NCBI GenBank assembly: GCA_907164885.2
Contig: OU015490.1
Span: forward strand, 216,365,634 to 216,429,633
Direction: 5' to 3'
Origin: Dolomedes plantarius
Lineage: Eukaryota; Arthropoda; Arachnida; Araneae; Dolomedidae
Length of the DNA: 64,000 nucleotides
How positions within the stretch are numbered: position 1 is the first letter of the stretch; each line of letters begins with the position of its first letter. The notes beneath the pieces were generated by a model. It worked only from the letters and a program-made list of their open reading frames with translations. It was not told the origin of the DNA and made no database searches. Below, one piece after another: positions 36,452-50,282 of this stretch. Position numbers and translations under genes: made by a program.

Positions 36452-36559
36452 TTGGAGGAATCAGGTATCCCCGATGATACGCTGAAAGATCTTAGTAAAA
36501 TTCCCAGTGCTGTTGTGGAGTATGACCACCGTAACAGACACCTGAGGAAGGGTTTTTGA
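36452..36559 (+). pseudogene. Coding-like second exon, cut by a stop beside a Helitron
   Basis: After an acceptor-like TTTGTTTGTGTCAATTTGAAG the phase-0 frame reads LEESGIPDDTLKDLSKIP then SAVVEYDHRNRHLRKGF and TGA (36557-36559). Composition switches sharply from AT-rich to balanced at 36452, and codon use looks protein-like: acidic-hydrophobic helix patterns and a basic end. No good donor precedes the TGA; GGTAAT at 36566 lies after it, and the Helitron begins at 36571. So this may be a true terminal exon of a protein of about 42-44 residues, or an exon truncated by mutation and insertion. I do not recognise the family. The minus frame across the same interval is a shadow. Confidence 0.35.
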
Positions 36560-36570
36560 ATTTTTGGTAA

Positions 36571-37362
<792 letters not shown>

Positions 37363-38050
37363 TAGTGTAATAAATACAATTATGTTGTTTGAGGTTTTGT
37401 GACACCCCAATTTTGTACAAGAACTATATGTCCAAGGATTCTTAACTTTCTATTTTGTAAAGTCAGGACTCATTTTTAGGTAATAGACTCAAGGTGCTAC
37501 GGTACAAAGTTTGTGTTTCTTGAGCTACGAATAATAGTGTGGGTGTTCACATAAAAATTTAGTTATCATTTTCTTATAATTTAAATTTATATTTGTGTTT
37601 ATTACATTTATTTTTAGTGTTCTATTAATAATGTTGATATAATATCTTTTCTAATTAATTTTGATATATTGTTTGTAATTTCAAATCAATCTGAATCAAC
37701 TTCTGTCTCGAATGGAAACAATCATGTAACTTGTATTTTTCTCAGCGCCATGGGGTTAGGTGCACTACTGTAGTAAGAATAATAGTAATTTTAGTAATTA
37801 AAATTAGATATTCAAGTACTTAGGAAAAATATAATTATTTTTAATGTGGTTGAATAAAGTCGTAATTAAAGAATAATTTAGTGGGGTTTCTCTGGGATGT
37901 TGTGTGGGGAAGGTACCGCCCTGAGCAGCAATTTTCAGTTGATGAGTAATTAGATTAATTTTAGTTTTTCTCTTCGTGAGACGTGTTGCAGGGAACTGGC
38001 CATTCTTCGTGTGCACGCCTATAGAGGGACGGGGGGGGGGAAGTTGCAAA
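37363..38050. other. AT-rich DNA ending in a purine tract
   Basis: Nothing coding. At 38020-38043 the purine run AGAGGGACGGG then G's and AAG directly precedes repeat copy 2, as a polypurine tract would precede a 3' LTR. Confidence 0.4.
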
Positions 38051-38598
38051 ACTATAAAATATGGGGAGGGAGATCGCGCGACCTTAAAACGGGATATTAG
38101 TTATTAAAAATAGGATTAACAATTAAAGTCTGGGAGTTTAAACCAGCGGTGCAATGTATTGCAATGAAAATAGCGCTTAAGATTCGACTTGATTCAATCT
38201 TCGAAGAACCACAGAGAGGATTTTAAGTAGACGGATTAGCCTTGAAGAGTTGACGTTAAGAAAATGCATCATCAGCAAAATAGCATGTACGTTATGAGAA
38301 CAAAGGATTTATTTCAGAGTCATGGAGAACTAACCAACGAAAAGACGTGTTCCATAGGCGCACGGTTTTAAAATTGGGTGGGGTTATCTAAAATAGTTTA
38401 ATGGAGCTGAGTAATTAATTAGAAATTAATAGAGATGCTTAGGAAGATCAATTGGACTATTTTATGGCTTGGTATCAACATAACACGGTTTGATGGAAAT
38501 ATTTAGAGGATAAGCGTTACCACCGGTTCACTGACTGCATGATGATTCAAAAGATGTTTGGATTTATATTAAATAGTATGGGAGTAGAAGTCAAGTCC
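38051..38598 (+). repeat. Long direct repeat, copy 2
   Basis: Counterpart of 33156-33750, same orientation. It lacks about 50 bp that copy 1 has near 33400-33450. After the shared end AGTCAAGTCC the flanks differ completely. Confidence 0.85.
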
Positions 38599-40829
38599 TA
38601 TATATATATGAATTTTCAAGCTATATTCTTAATTATTTCATTAGATAGTAAGAAAAAAAATCCTTCTAAGAATTATGATAACAAAAAGAATATTTCCTAT
38701 AAATTCAAGATAGATAATTATAGTTTAATTTTTATTTTTAATGTTAATTGGTAATACATATTTAAGTACTGGAGTCTTAATCAGAATTTATAATAGGTCT
38801 TCCTTTGTGGATAAAGATTTATAATTCCTGTAAAAAATATACGATGTTAAAAAAATATATACATTTCAGTAAAACTCTAAATTTTTTGTAAGTGATAGTC
38901 ATTTTATATTTGGTTTAAATTTAATAGTCTTCGTAAACTAAGGATATATGAAGAAGCCATCGATGAATGTAGACAGCTGTTATTTTGAGGCGATTTGGAG
39001 AGACGGACATCGACCTAAAATAAAAACTATAGCACTTTCTTTGTAATAGTTAAAAGATGTAAGCTTAAATAACCATCATACTAAAATAAATTACTACTGA
39101 AGTAAGGATAAGCTAAATGTTCCATTAGAGAGTGCATTCACCTCTTATAAAAAAAGTCATCATAACTTGACTCCAGACAACTCAAAATGATACTTTATAA
39201 TGACTTCAGTGAAAATCGCTCAGTTTGTGCTCTGAGAGCTTCTAATGAATGAAGTTAGCGCTTTATAGAACTGCAGATTATTTGGGCTTGTGTAAAAATT
39301 ATAGGTATATGTAGGGTATTATATAAGGGTTTAATAAATATACATGCGTAGTCTTAAATAGACTGCAATAAAGGAGATGAAAGTACACAAAAGCTTATAG
39401 AAAACAAGCAGCGTATGAATATTATTAAACGAACTGTGTATAGGTATAAGACAGAAAAATGTTCTGTTGCTGCATTAAAGGATTAGTGTTACATTTATAC
39501 TTTTGCCCCTTCGACCCTGAAAGCTAGTGAGATTTTCATAATGTTTATTAAAGCTAAAGGAAAACATAATACAATAGAGTGTTATAAATAGTATTTATTA
39601 TGTCGGAATATAATATGCATTACAGTGTTATATAATTTCATGGCAACAATGCACATAACTGGCAGTGCAAATATGGCTTTTTCTTACAGAAAGAATGAAG
39701 AAGCTTAAGGGTTATGCATGGCATGTTCATTAATGTCGTTCAAAATGCCGTGATTTTTGTTGTCTCAAAACCGGGAGAAATTTGAGTCTTTGAATATTTT
39801 AATAATAAGATAGCGATATAAACTAATACTAAGTATTTTAAATTCAGAGATATTTAAATGAAAAAAATATCTAATAGGAAAACTAATGTAACTATTTTGA
39901 AATGAAGTTTAATAGTAGAATATACATCTAACATTTCCCATGAATGCATTAGAATGGCAAAAAGATAAAATTATCTGTTAAAAAACAAATAATATTTACT
40001 CAAATATATTCTTAAAATAATGCATATTTCTGGGAAGTAGTGATCTATTTAATTGTTTCTAACCAGGAAGGAATTTTGTTTCCTTAGAAAATATATTTGG
40101 TCAATCTCATCCCTTCCAAATCAAAAGAAAAAAATAATTACATCGACAAATGTCATGATAAATTTTATGCAAGAAACTAAAATGAGCATTAAAAATTAAC
40201 CGGATACAAATAGTACATCCGATTGCATATTTGTGGGCATACTCGCCACAAGTGTTGTCAGGTTTTGAACCGTCAGGTTCGTTATACTCTCCCTGTGTTC
40301 TCGTTCTTATGCCCACAACCGGGATTTTCCAGACCAGTTCCATATAGGCTTCGAGCAGAGAAGTGCGACTCTTCTTCAAAGAAGATTCTCGGTATTATCT
40401 CAACATTATAGCTCAAATGGAACGATGCCAGTCTTTGAGAGAATGCGGTATTTTTGTTATCGTGATATTGAACCGTTTCACTTCAATGTACTGAAGCAGC
40501 GAGTGTTAAAAGCAAATTTCGAATTTAATAGGGCAACTCATTAACTAGTCTTGGAAAGTGGAAGTGAATCAAAAGGTGTGCCTAAGCACTATTGTTATAA
40601 GACATTACTGATAGAACAAATAGTAAATTTAAATATTATATGTTTAATAAATTATTATAACAATTTTCAAACGATATGTAAGATATATTTAAAGATATTT
40701 GTTTCTTTAAATATAATTTGTTTCTTTAAATTTGATTTGTCTTTAAGTTTTCTGGAAATAAGTTTTAATAAATTTAATAGTAGGGTTGCTAATGCCTCCT
40801 GATCTGAAATGCTCCAAACGAGGTCTATG
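38599..40829. other. 2.2 kb without a recognised feature
   Basis: AT-rich. A slightly GC-richer patch at 40220-40370 yields only short frames on both strands with no motif. Confidence 0.5.
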
Positions 40830-41112
40830 TAGGCTCTGAGGACTGAGAAATATTGGTCCGGTTTATATTAGAACCACAAGGGTCGGAGTTCGTCTCAGCT
40901 GGGTGCTACCACAATTTTGACTGAGCATCTCCAGGAGCGACAGCTGGTGTGACCGTACCATCTCCCACCCTCTCTGACTTCATAGAGGCACTTTAGGGTA
41001 AACGGCTTTAACGCTCTGATTTCTGGCCTAGAGTGTATTTAACGGCACTTGTCGGGATTCGATCCAATCACCCTAAGTACCTAAAGCTTCCGATAGGCCA
41101 TCGCAGGCACCT
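40830..41112 (-). mobile_element. tRNA-derived SINE, family 1 copy B
   Basis: In reverse complement it shows B-box GGATCGAATCC (plus coordinates 41055-41065), a diverged A-box region near 41085-41110, then the same body blocks as copy A at 30752: CTCTAGGCCAGA, CACCAGCTGTCGCTCCTGGA, CAAAATTGTGGT. The 3' tail is not distinct. Orientation is opposite to copy A. Confidence 0.75.
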
Positions 41113-41283
41113 TCTCCCTGTGATCTGTTTAATCGAAGATTTCTTCCCAGAAATATTATTTTCCGCTTGATTCGAAGTACCTTTCTCATCTAAAAAGTTT
41201 TCCTCCTTGTCATTGTAGTTCTTCAAAATTTTGGTTTTGAACCTGGTTCTGTTAGGTCGGCAAATATATCCATCAGGCAGAGG

Positions 41284-42127
41284 AGACTCAATATACAGAA
41301 TAACTCAGTTTCTTTAGTAATTCGATAATTACTATTGCTCGAATAAGAATAACAGCGTATTGAATTAAACAGTGTTGGAATTTGTTCTTATTTAGCCATA
41401 TATTACTTGTTTCCTACCGAAAAAGTTCACCGTATTTAGTTAAAGTTTATTGAAACAATACATTTCCTTTAGTGCAAAATTTAAATTACTGCATTACTAT
41501 AAGTTTACCAGTATATTAAGTTCACAGCTTTAATATATGACATAAAGAATCTATCAAAGAAAATAATACAATATGCGAAATAAAAAAATTGGCTTTAAAC
41601 ATACTTATACAAAACTGTTTAATTATTGATAATTTATTAGCTTAAATATGATGAATTGGTGACTCCATATACAAAATAATTCAGTTTCTTTAGTAATTCG
41701 ATAATTATTATTGCTCGAATACTATGATGACTACTGTTGCATCGAATATTATGATGACTCCATATACAAAATAATTCAGTTTCTTTAGTAATTCGATAAT
41801 TACTATTGCTCGAATACGAATAACAGAGTATTGAATTAAACACACCCAGTGTCGGAATTTGTTCTTATTTAGCCATATATTACTTGTCGCCTACTAAAAA
41901 AGTTCACCGTATTTCTTTAAAATTTAATGAAACAATACATTTCCTTTAGTGTAAAATTTAAATTACTTCATTACTTTAAGTTTACCAGTATATTAAATTC
42001 ACAGCTTTAATATATGACATAAAGAATCTATCAATACAATATACGAAATAAAAAAATTGGCTTTAAACATACTTATACAAAAATGTTTAATTATTGCTAA
42101 TTTATTTGCTTAAATATGATGAATTAA
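41284..42127. repeat. Tandem duplication, 377-bp unit with a partial middle copy
   Basis: Unit 1 41284-41660, partial unit 41661-41755, unit 3 41756-42125. Each begins GACTCNATATACANAATAA and units 1 and 3 run parallel to AAATATGATGAATT with over 90% identity. The frame at 41637-41843 is a by-product of the repeat. Non-coding. Confidence 0.85.
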
Positions 42128-42909
42128 TATAAATATAATATAGGTTTCTTTATTCTTAAGTAAACTTCCCTATATTAAGCGTTATGTTAATATATAATAA
42201 GCAAATGTCTTTATATTTAAGCATATTTTTACATTGAGGCATATAGAATGTGATAAAAATTACTGACTTGAGTCTGTTTCATGTGACCTGATAAATTTAC
42301 TTACAATTCCCTTGTTACGCTAATCTACTAAGAGAAACTTTCTATAACGATTATATTACAGAAGTCAATACAAGGCAATAGCATTTAGAAGAGGGTAATC
42401 AAATTCCCAGGCGATAAGTTCTAGGTTATCAGAAAATTGAATAAACATGGAAAAATATGTTCTAAAAGAGTATCAAACGGGATAAGTGAGGAAATCTGAA
42501 TTGCATCTGCTTACATTTTTAATCATTTAAAGAGCTGTAGCACAGGGTTTTAATATTTGCATAATCATTTAAATTTCATCGTGATTATCACAAATTTAGG
42601 TTAAAATTTTGTTTTACGCAATCATAACATCCCGCTTCAGTTTGTTTTTTCCAACTTTTCAATACTTTAGGAATTACCAACATCTAGAACTAGGTTTCCA
42701 ATCGTTAATCTCCCAATGTTTAGATTGAGAGTTATTTCTTTATTAATGGTTTTAAAGTGAGAAAATTTCATTTTAATTATTTTCCCCATACTATTATCAC
42801 TCTACTTATAGTACAGTAATACACCTACTTTCCCGAACTCAAGAGTTACGTGGTTGTTGATTTTAATTCTTTTCACCTTTTTAAATCTCAGAATAAATTT
42901 CCAAAAAAA
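42128..42909. other. AT-rich DNA, nothing recognised
   Basis: No supported feature. Confidence 0.5.
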
Positions 42910-43320
42910 CTTTAAATGGTGTTTGGAAGAAAGTTTGTTCTATATTAAAAATATAGAGACTGAAACAACACCTGAAGCTGATCATATTGCTCGTGTGATA
43001 GAAGAAATTGCCGATCTTGCGAGATAATTAGATATAGAAGTCGATGAAGATGATGTCAACGTGCTGTTGAATTTTTATCTTGAGGAACTAGCAGTCGATG
43101 ATCTCATACAAATACTCCACCAATGCATCAGTGACGAATCCGACACTTCAGATCCTGCTCCACAAGAAAACCAGAAGGCAATTATAAACTTGACATAACG
43201 TCTCAGCGAAATTCAGAAAATAAAGATCGGGTGATCATGGCAAAGCAGGGAATTAAAAAACAGTCAGTCTGCTATGAAGAAATTCTCCGCGATAAAAAAG
43301 GGTGTTAATACGGCAGTCTA
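42910..43320 (+). pseudogene. Tigger/pogo transposase C-terminal fragment
   Basis: Plus-strand reading: TLNGVWKKVCSILK, a frameshift, EADHIARVIEEIADLA, a stop, LDIEVDEDDVNVLLNFYLEE and LAVDDLIQI, then acidic SDESDTSDPAPQENQKA, and near the end (another frame) SVCYEEILRDKKG. Known Tigger proteins share this order: the L-N-x-x-W-K-K end of the DDE domain, the acidic V-x-E-D-D-V-E-E-L-L segment, and S-C-Y-K-E-I-Y-E-E-K-K at the extreme C-terminus. About 135 codons with at least two stops and two frameshifts. The upstream DNA-binding and catalytic parts are missing here. Confidence 0.65.
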
Positions 43321-43721
43321 CTTTGATTTTTTTTAAATATCATCATATTTGTATTTAATATTTTGTATACATAAAGACCTCATTTGAATTGTGGGCCAAA
43401 TCCACTTTTTAAAACAAATGGAGTTAGCCTCACTTTCATGTTCATACAAGTCATTTCTATCTTATTTTAAACTGGTACATCTCCAGCTTATTTCTGCTGC
43501 CAACAGAGGACATTACAAATCAGACTTCAGCAGTAATTTCTCAGCACTCGTTAGAATTTAAGGCTTTGTATCTCAAAATGAACAAAAATGGAGTTGGTCC
43601 ACTATTCAAATAAGGCCTTCATATGTATAATATTAATACGTAATACAATATTTTGATTTCGATACAATATTTGTTCTTTTAATGGGTGTTTTTGTAATTT
43701 CTTGGTCTGAATTAGACAAAA

Positions 43722-43793
43722 TTTACATGTATTCATATACAAAGTTGTACCCCGACTTACCAGGTTACAACTTTGTATATGAATACATGTAAA
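43722..43793. repeat. 28-bp perfect inverted repeat, 16-base loop
   Basis: Arms 43722-43749 and 43766-43793 are exact reverse complements (outer end TTTACATGTATTCATATAC). The loop CCCCGACTTACCAGGT is GC-richer. Total 72 bases, pre-miRNA-sized but with a perfect stem, so a recent inverted duplication or small foldback is more likely. Confidence 0.92.
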
Positions 43794-45743
43794 CGATCTG
43801 TAATTACGCGATCTTTCGACGGTCGTACCTATTGCGTAACTTCGGTGTAATTCAGTACAGGGAATTGATTATCAGATTCCCATTCGAATCAGTATTCATT
43901 GAAAGATACTATGTATTACACGAGGTAGATAACATCAAAATAAAGATAATTGAATCAGAGTAATTGATATTGATCCAAAGTATTAAAAATCTTTGATTTA
44001 TTATAAAGCGGGAGAAAAAAGGTAAAGATTCATTTTTCTGATCATACGATACCTAAGGAAACATATCATGAAAAGAGGAAAAAAATATGTGAATTAAGCA
44101 TCACTACATATAAGCATAAAAATAAAAATGCCTTTTCTGATATACAGCTAGTCAATAACTGAGTTTTCGGTTTTAAAAAGCATACATAATGGGAAAGATT
44201 GCATTTATTTTGAAATAGCAGTAGTCATTTATCTGCTGACAATCACCCATCTCTTTTGAATATCATTTAGCATATTTTTGACAGTGATATGAATTTAATA
44301 CGTTCAGAATGAAATGCTGTAGGTGAAATGAAAAGAAATAAATAGTCCAACTTCATCGTGTTTTATCATGTTGGTCTTTTACAGTATTATAAACTTCAGG
44401 TCCCATTAGAAACATTTCAGTTTTCAAAACATATTTTTCAAAAAAAAGGAAGGATTAGAAAAGTCAAAACTTTATCAATATACTTACATACTTTCTGTCC
44501 ATTCCGGCTTCATAAACTCGTGATGTGGGTTTAGGGCTGTCAAAAATTTTGATAAACTACGGAAATTTTCACGAATGACATGAAGTTAAAAGACTTAACA
44601 TCGCAACATTTTGATAAAGTTTAGTTTATAAAGTGTCAGAATTTTTGGATATACTTGCATCAACATTTTCGAGACACTATAAGAAGATATGTAATATCTC
44701 TGAGCATTTGTGGGAATATAAATAAATGATAAAGGGAAGATTTATTCCCTTTTTTGTGTGAAACATGAGCTCATAAAAACAAATAGATGTAAAAGCTGAA
44801 TTGTTTGCATTTATACAAAATTTTTTCTCATAAATATGGATTTTATCCACATTCGTACTTCCAATATGATTTCAAATATGTATATCCTTCATAGTGATTA
44901 CAAAACAACAATTTCATTCTAGAAAATACACTGCGTTATCGCTATTATTTGAACGTATGTATTTTGAACGCGTTTCATTTCTCTAAATTAGATAAAAGAT
45001 GAGTGAAATGCAGTAGTTTTTCCATCCATTTAAATCTCTAAAATATGCTTTAAAAAGTTATCTGCGTTACAAAAGTTATTAAGTTATTATATTATATTTA
45101 AATACAGTAGCAGTTACAAAATAACATATACCAGCAAATGTCTATCTTTTGGGAAAAGGTTACCATATCTAGGGTAACTCTAGGATAGATGGCCATAGGG
45201 GAGAGATGACCAGTCTAAATATTTCGAAAAGTTGATCATAGATGGTAGTTTAAACTTATTTCTTGGGATATGTTCAACGAGTTCACTCATTGCGGGGTAC
45301 AGCTGTGTTTTTCGATTATAAAAAATAAGTGAAATTTTAATATTTATTTAATTTAGTGGTCGAATATTTTTGTTGAGTTAGGTATTTGAATGTTTTGCAG
45401 TAAGTAAGTTATATTTTTTTTTATTTTGCGAACTTTTAAGGCACGTATATATTCCAATCTTTGCTTCTAAGCATAAAACAAAGACGTACAATGGTGGAAT
45501 GACTCTTTAAATTGGGTGGCTTTCTGTCCTTCAATTTCAGTCTAGATGACCATCTTTAATCAATATTTCAAAATTATACGGGAGGATTTTAACTAAATAT
45601 AATTATATTTAAAATAATTATATAACTTTTATGTTTATAATTATATTATTAGATATAATTGTTTCAATTTTAACTAATATAAATATTTCAATAATAATAA
45701 TAATATAATATGCCAAACGATGCTTTTTTTCCTGTTTTTCAAG
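43794..45743. other. AT-rich DNA; possible 5' part of a pogo element at its end
   Basis: Nothing recognised to 45160. At 45175-45215 a stretch AGGGTAACTCTAGGATAGAT with GGCCATAGGGGAGAGATGACC precedes the pogo transposase start by about 550 bp and may be that element's 5' end or leader; ends were not matched. Confidence 0.4.
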
Positions 45744-46786
<1,043 letters not shown>

Positions 46787-47453
46787 GTGAATGGATGTTT
46801 AGATCCTTCTAATTTATCCATAAATTTCATAATATCAGGACAGAACTCAGAGGCAAACGTCAATTTGACTCGTATTTTACGCGCTTGGATTTAAGTTTCT
46901 AACGCTTTATTATTATTATTTTTTTGGGGGGAGGGTGAAGTTATTAACATCAATTTTTTAAGAACCGTAACACTATGTTTCAAATATTCGTTTAAATAAA
47001 TGACTGCCGTGAAGCAAGAATTCCACCTTGTTACAACAGGCGTGGGACAAGAGTTTTAATGTCAGTCGCGGTGTGGTTCCTCAAATACCTTAAACATGCA
47101 CTTTTAATTTTTCTGAATTGCAAAAAAAAAGCTTTCTTGGTCTTGGCCACAATATAATTCAATTCTTTGAACTCTTTTATGAATACATCATCCAAAAGAT
47201 TCGATAATGTTAATAAATTATTACTGTGGTTACCTAATTTTGCTTAAAAAGCCGTTTATCATCGAGCTTTCGCTGAAAAATAGTAAAGAATGATTTTCAC
47301 ATTTATTCGCATATATTTCGTAAATACGAAAATTACGTCCCTAATTATGTCATCTCCCATTATTTTCCTCTCTCCGACGGATGCCTACTATCTCACCTCT
47401 TCTATTTCGGCCTTTTTTATGAAGAATGCCGCTGGGCACCGCGACAAACAACC
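46787..47453. other. AT-rich DNA, nothing recognised
   Basis: No supported feature. Confidence 0.5.
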
Positions 47454-47594
<141 letters not shown>

Positions 47595-47639
47595 TTCTTT
47601 TATTATTTTCCCTACTAAAGCAGAGGTCCTATGTCTGGA

Positions 47640-47825
47640 GAAATTTGCTTCTTGCTAATCACCGCTGGTTTGCGGGCCACTTTATTATTGGATCACCATT
47701 TAGGTCAGCCAACATTGCTCCCTGTGAGGGGGACGGCAGGGGAACGACCAAGCCTTGTTCGGGGTTTGAACCCGAGCCCACTGCATTTCATCTAACGACG
47801 CTATCACCATACAATGTGGACAATT
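47640..47825 (-). mobile_element. tRNA-derived SINE, family 2
   Basis: In reverse complement an A-box-like TGGTGATAGCGTCGTTAGA (plus 47791-47809) is followed about 20 bases later by a perfect B-box GGTTCAAACCC (plus 47762-47772) within GGCTCGGGTTCAAACCCCGA, then a body of about 130 bp. The B-box and body differ from family 1 at 30752. The strong B-box could suggest a tRNA gene, but no acceptor stem or anticodon arm can be formed. Confidence 0.65.
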
Positions 47826-48972
47826 TTACAACTAAAATTGTAAAACTAAAAATCAAAATGAATGCTGAAGAAGTAAAACCGAAAAGTTAAATTTACCAGT
47901 TACTCGCCGTACATAAGGTTACCTGTACAACCATCTGTATTCAAATTTAATACACACAACCTATAAAAGAAATAAAATAGAAACAATATTTCATTCTCAT
48001 GACAGAAGAGTGATATTCACTACCAGGGGCAAAAAAACATAATTTCAAAAATATCGCATGAGCACATTTCCCCAAAACTATATTGTTTCAATTTTGGGAT
48101 GCAGAGCTTCAACAAATGATATCCTACTCTGCCAAGAAATGATGCAGTAAACCTCGCAAAATGTCTCAGAGAGAGAACAAATGACAATATTTATTCTTTC
48201 TCTGGAGACCATTTTTCACCGCGCTCATTTTGGCGAATAATTGCACTGTGTGAAAGTATTCTGTTGGGCGTTTTCCAAGATCAGTTTAATTTGGAATTCG
48301 GGCTGGAATGTTGGCGGATATACAAAATTGCAATATATGAAAAATATCTGCAGAAGGATCAGTGAGAACTTTATCGTTCAGTGAAATACCCTATAACCGA
48401 TAAAATATATTCCGTCGTAACATAACTCTTAAGTTCAAGTCTCACAAGAAGGGGTTTTTTTCTTATGGATTTATTATGGATATCTTAGAATCAAATATAA
48501 TATATGTATTTATTTAGAGAAGGAATATACATCAAAAGCTGAAGAAATGGTATTAGATTATAATGAAAGATGTAATGACGATTAATATTCAACATAAATA
48601 TTAAACGATTAGCTATGCCTGGATTATATTTATTATTATTCATTCCTTTATTTATTATCATCATTCCTTTTATTTATTATTTATTTATTTATTTATTTAT
48701 TTATATGCGTATATACTGAATGCAAGAACAATGATGTATTTAGGCCTATTTATTCATACATTTCAGCTCTATTACCAATTAAAACACGCTGCCTTACATA
48801 CGATTCATGGCGATCAGATAATACGTTTAATATAATATTTAAATAATAATACATTGTACTCTTAAAATTAAATAATAAAATAGTAATTTTACTCTAGGAC
48901 TACACAACAAAATTTACATTTTTAAACACATCTTTATTTCTTTCTATTGAGATATATGTCTGTATGTATATA
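47826..48972. other. AT-rich DNA with (TTTA)n
   Basis: Nothing coding. A TTTA/TTAT microsatellite lies at about 48627-48702. Confidence 0.5.
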
Positions 48973-50280
48973 CAGAAGGTCGTTCGCGCTTTATAAAAAA
49001 ATATTTTGAAAGTTGAGTTTTATGCATAAATGCCGTATTTTTTGTGTCCATTTGCGTCTATCTGATAGTCATGGTTCTTGACAATAATTCGAATTTTCCA
49101 TGAAAGTAAACTTTTTCTTAATACTGTCATGTGGATTTTACCCCATTCCTCTTGGACCGTTTTCCAAAGTCCGTTCAGTGTTCTTAGATGCCGTTTTCCT
49201 AAGGCTCGTTTTAATAAACCGAAAGCGCAAAAGTCTTTGGAGAAGCGTCAGGGGATTTTACAGGCATTTCATTAAATGGGATACACTTTATTCCTGTTGC
49301 TGATTCTTTCTTTGCTAAATAAGCGGCAATTGATTTAGACGTGTGAGTAGAGGCCATATCCATATGAAATTCAACTTTATCAATGTCCTTTCCATATAAG
49401 GCTGGAATTTATTTTTCTCTAATTGGTTCTAAAATGATCTGCTGATAGTAGAGTGAATTATTTTTGGCGTTACTTTAGACTTTTTTGATTTTAATTTGCC
49501 GTTGTAAGAAAATCCTGCAACTATCATGTATCCCTTTGGGAACTTTTCTGTACATTGATGAAGCCATTTCGTACGGTCATTACCGTCAGTTGAACAATAG
49601 AAAATTGATCTTTTTTATTACATTCACTTAAATACACCCATGACTCCTTTACTGTTACCACCAATTTCCATTTTTGAGCAGCTAGGGGTTTTTCATATGA
49701 TTTTCTATAATTTGTTTTTATTGCAGCAATAATGCTTTGACAAAAGCAGATTAACTTTAGGTTTAAACATATTTTTCAACTTATATTATTTATGAATGAT
49801 TTTTCATAGAGTGCTAGAATACATTCTTAGTTTCGATCCAAGGAATCTTTCAGTCGGCGAATTTTTTTTTAGAATCAGATACTTCACATTCTTGATATTT
49901 ACCTGCGTATGAACAGTCTTAGAATGAGGTTTCGCGGCCATGTTTTCATTTTTACTTACATTAAGACCATTTTTTCCCTTTTAAATTTAATGTATTATGA
50001 ACACCTTATTTTGAAATGCTATAACTGTGATTTTTACACCGCTTTATAATTTGTTGATACGTATAATTCTCCTCGGAAAGCGCAGTTACGTAAAATTCGA
50101 GCCATCTATAAATTTTAGCAGCCAGTTTCAAAATAAATCTTTTATTTTTCATTCAAATCAAAACAAAACAGTAGCAGACGATTATTTTGATGTTGCCAAA
50201 TTTTTATCTCAAAATGCAAGCAACAAAAATATTTTACAAAATCGTAAATGCAAATTTATAAACTAACTAACTTTCCCCTG
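48973..50280 (-). mobile_element. Tc1/mariner-superfamily element (1.3 kb)
   Basis: TA at 48971-48972 and 50281-50282 flanks ends starting CAGAAGGTCGTTCGCGC (left) and CAGGGGAAAGTTAGTTAG (right, reverse complement), which align loosely and both lead into TTTATAAA. The length of 1308 bp is usual for the superfamily, and a transposase relic fills the middle on the minus strand. Confidence 0.7.
49020..49943 (-). pseudogene. Tc1/mariner-superfamily transposase, DD36D-type by count
   Basis: From ATG 49941 on the minus strand: MAAKPHSKTVHTQVNIKN, LILKKNSPTERFLGSKLRM, two stops, then RKSYEKPLAAQKWKLVVTVK. The block VVTVKESWVYLSECNKK is where the family has V-D-E-x-W, so the first catalytic Asp is Lys. 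After a frameshift come STDGNDRTKWLHQCTEKFPK, GYMIVAGFSYNGKLK, IDKVEFHMDMASTHTSKSI (second Asp in MDMAS) and FNEMPVKSPDASP (third Asp). I count 36 residues between the last two. A further shift leads to FCAFGLLKRALGKRHLRTLN and a readable C-terminus ending GHKKYGIYA and TAA (49020-49022). About 305 codons, all domains present, with at least two stops and four frameshifts. Plus-strand frames at 49078-49303 are shadows. Confidence 0.78.
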
Positions 50281-50282
50281 TA

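Noticed and set aside
47755..47815. tRNA gene on the minus strand
   Set aside because: Perfect B-box but no cloverleaf; treated as a SINE head.
49078..49303. Overlapping plus-strand frames of 65 and 67 codons
   Set aside because: Antisense shadows of the Tc1/mariner transposase at 49020-49943.
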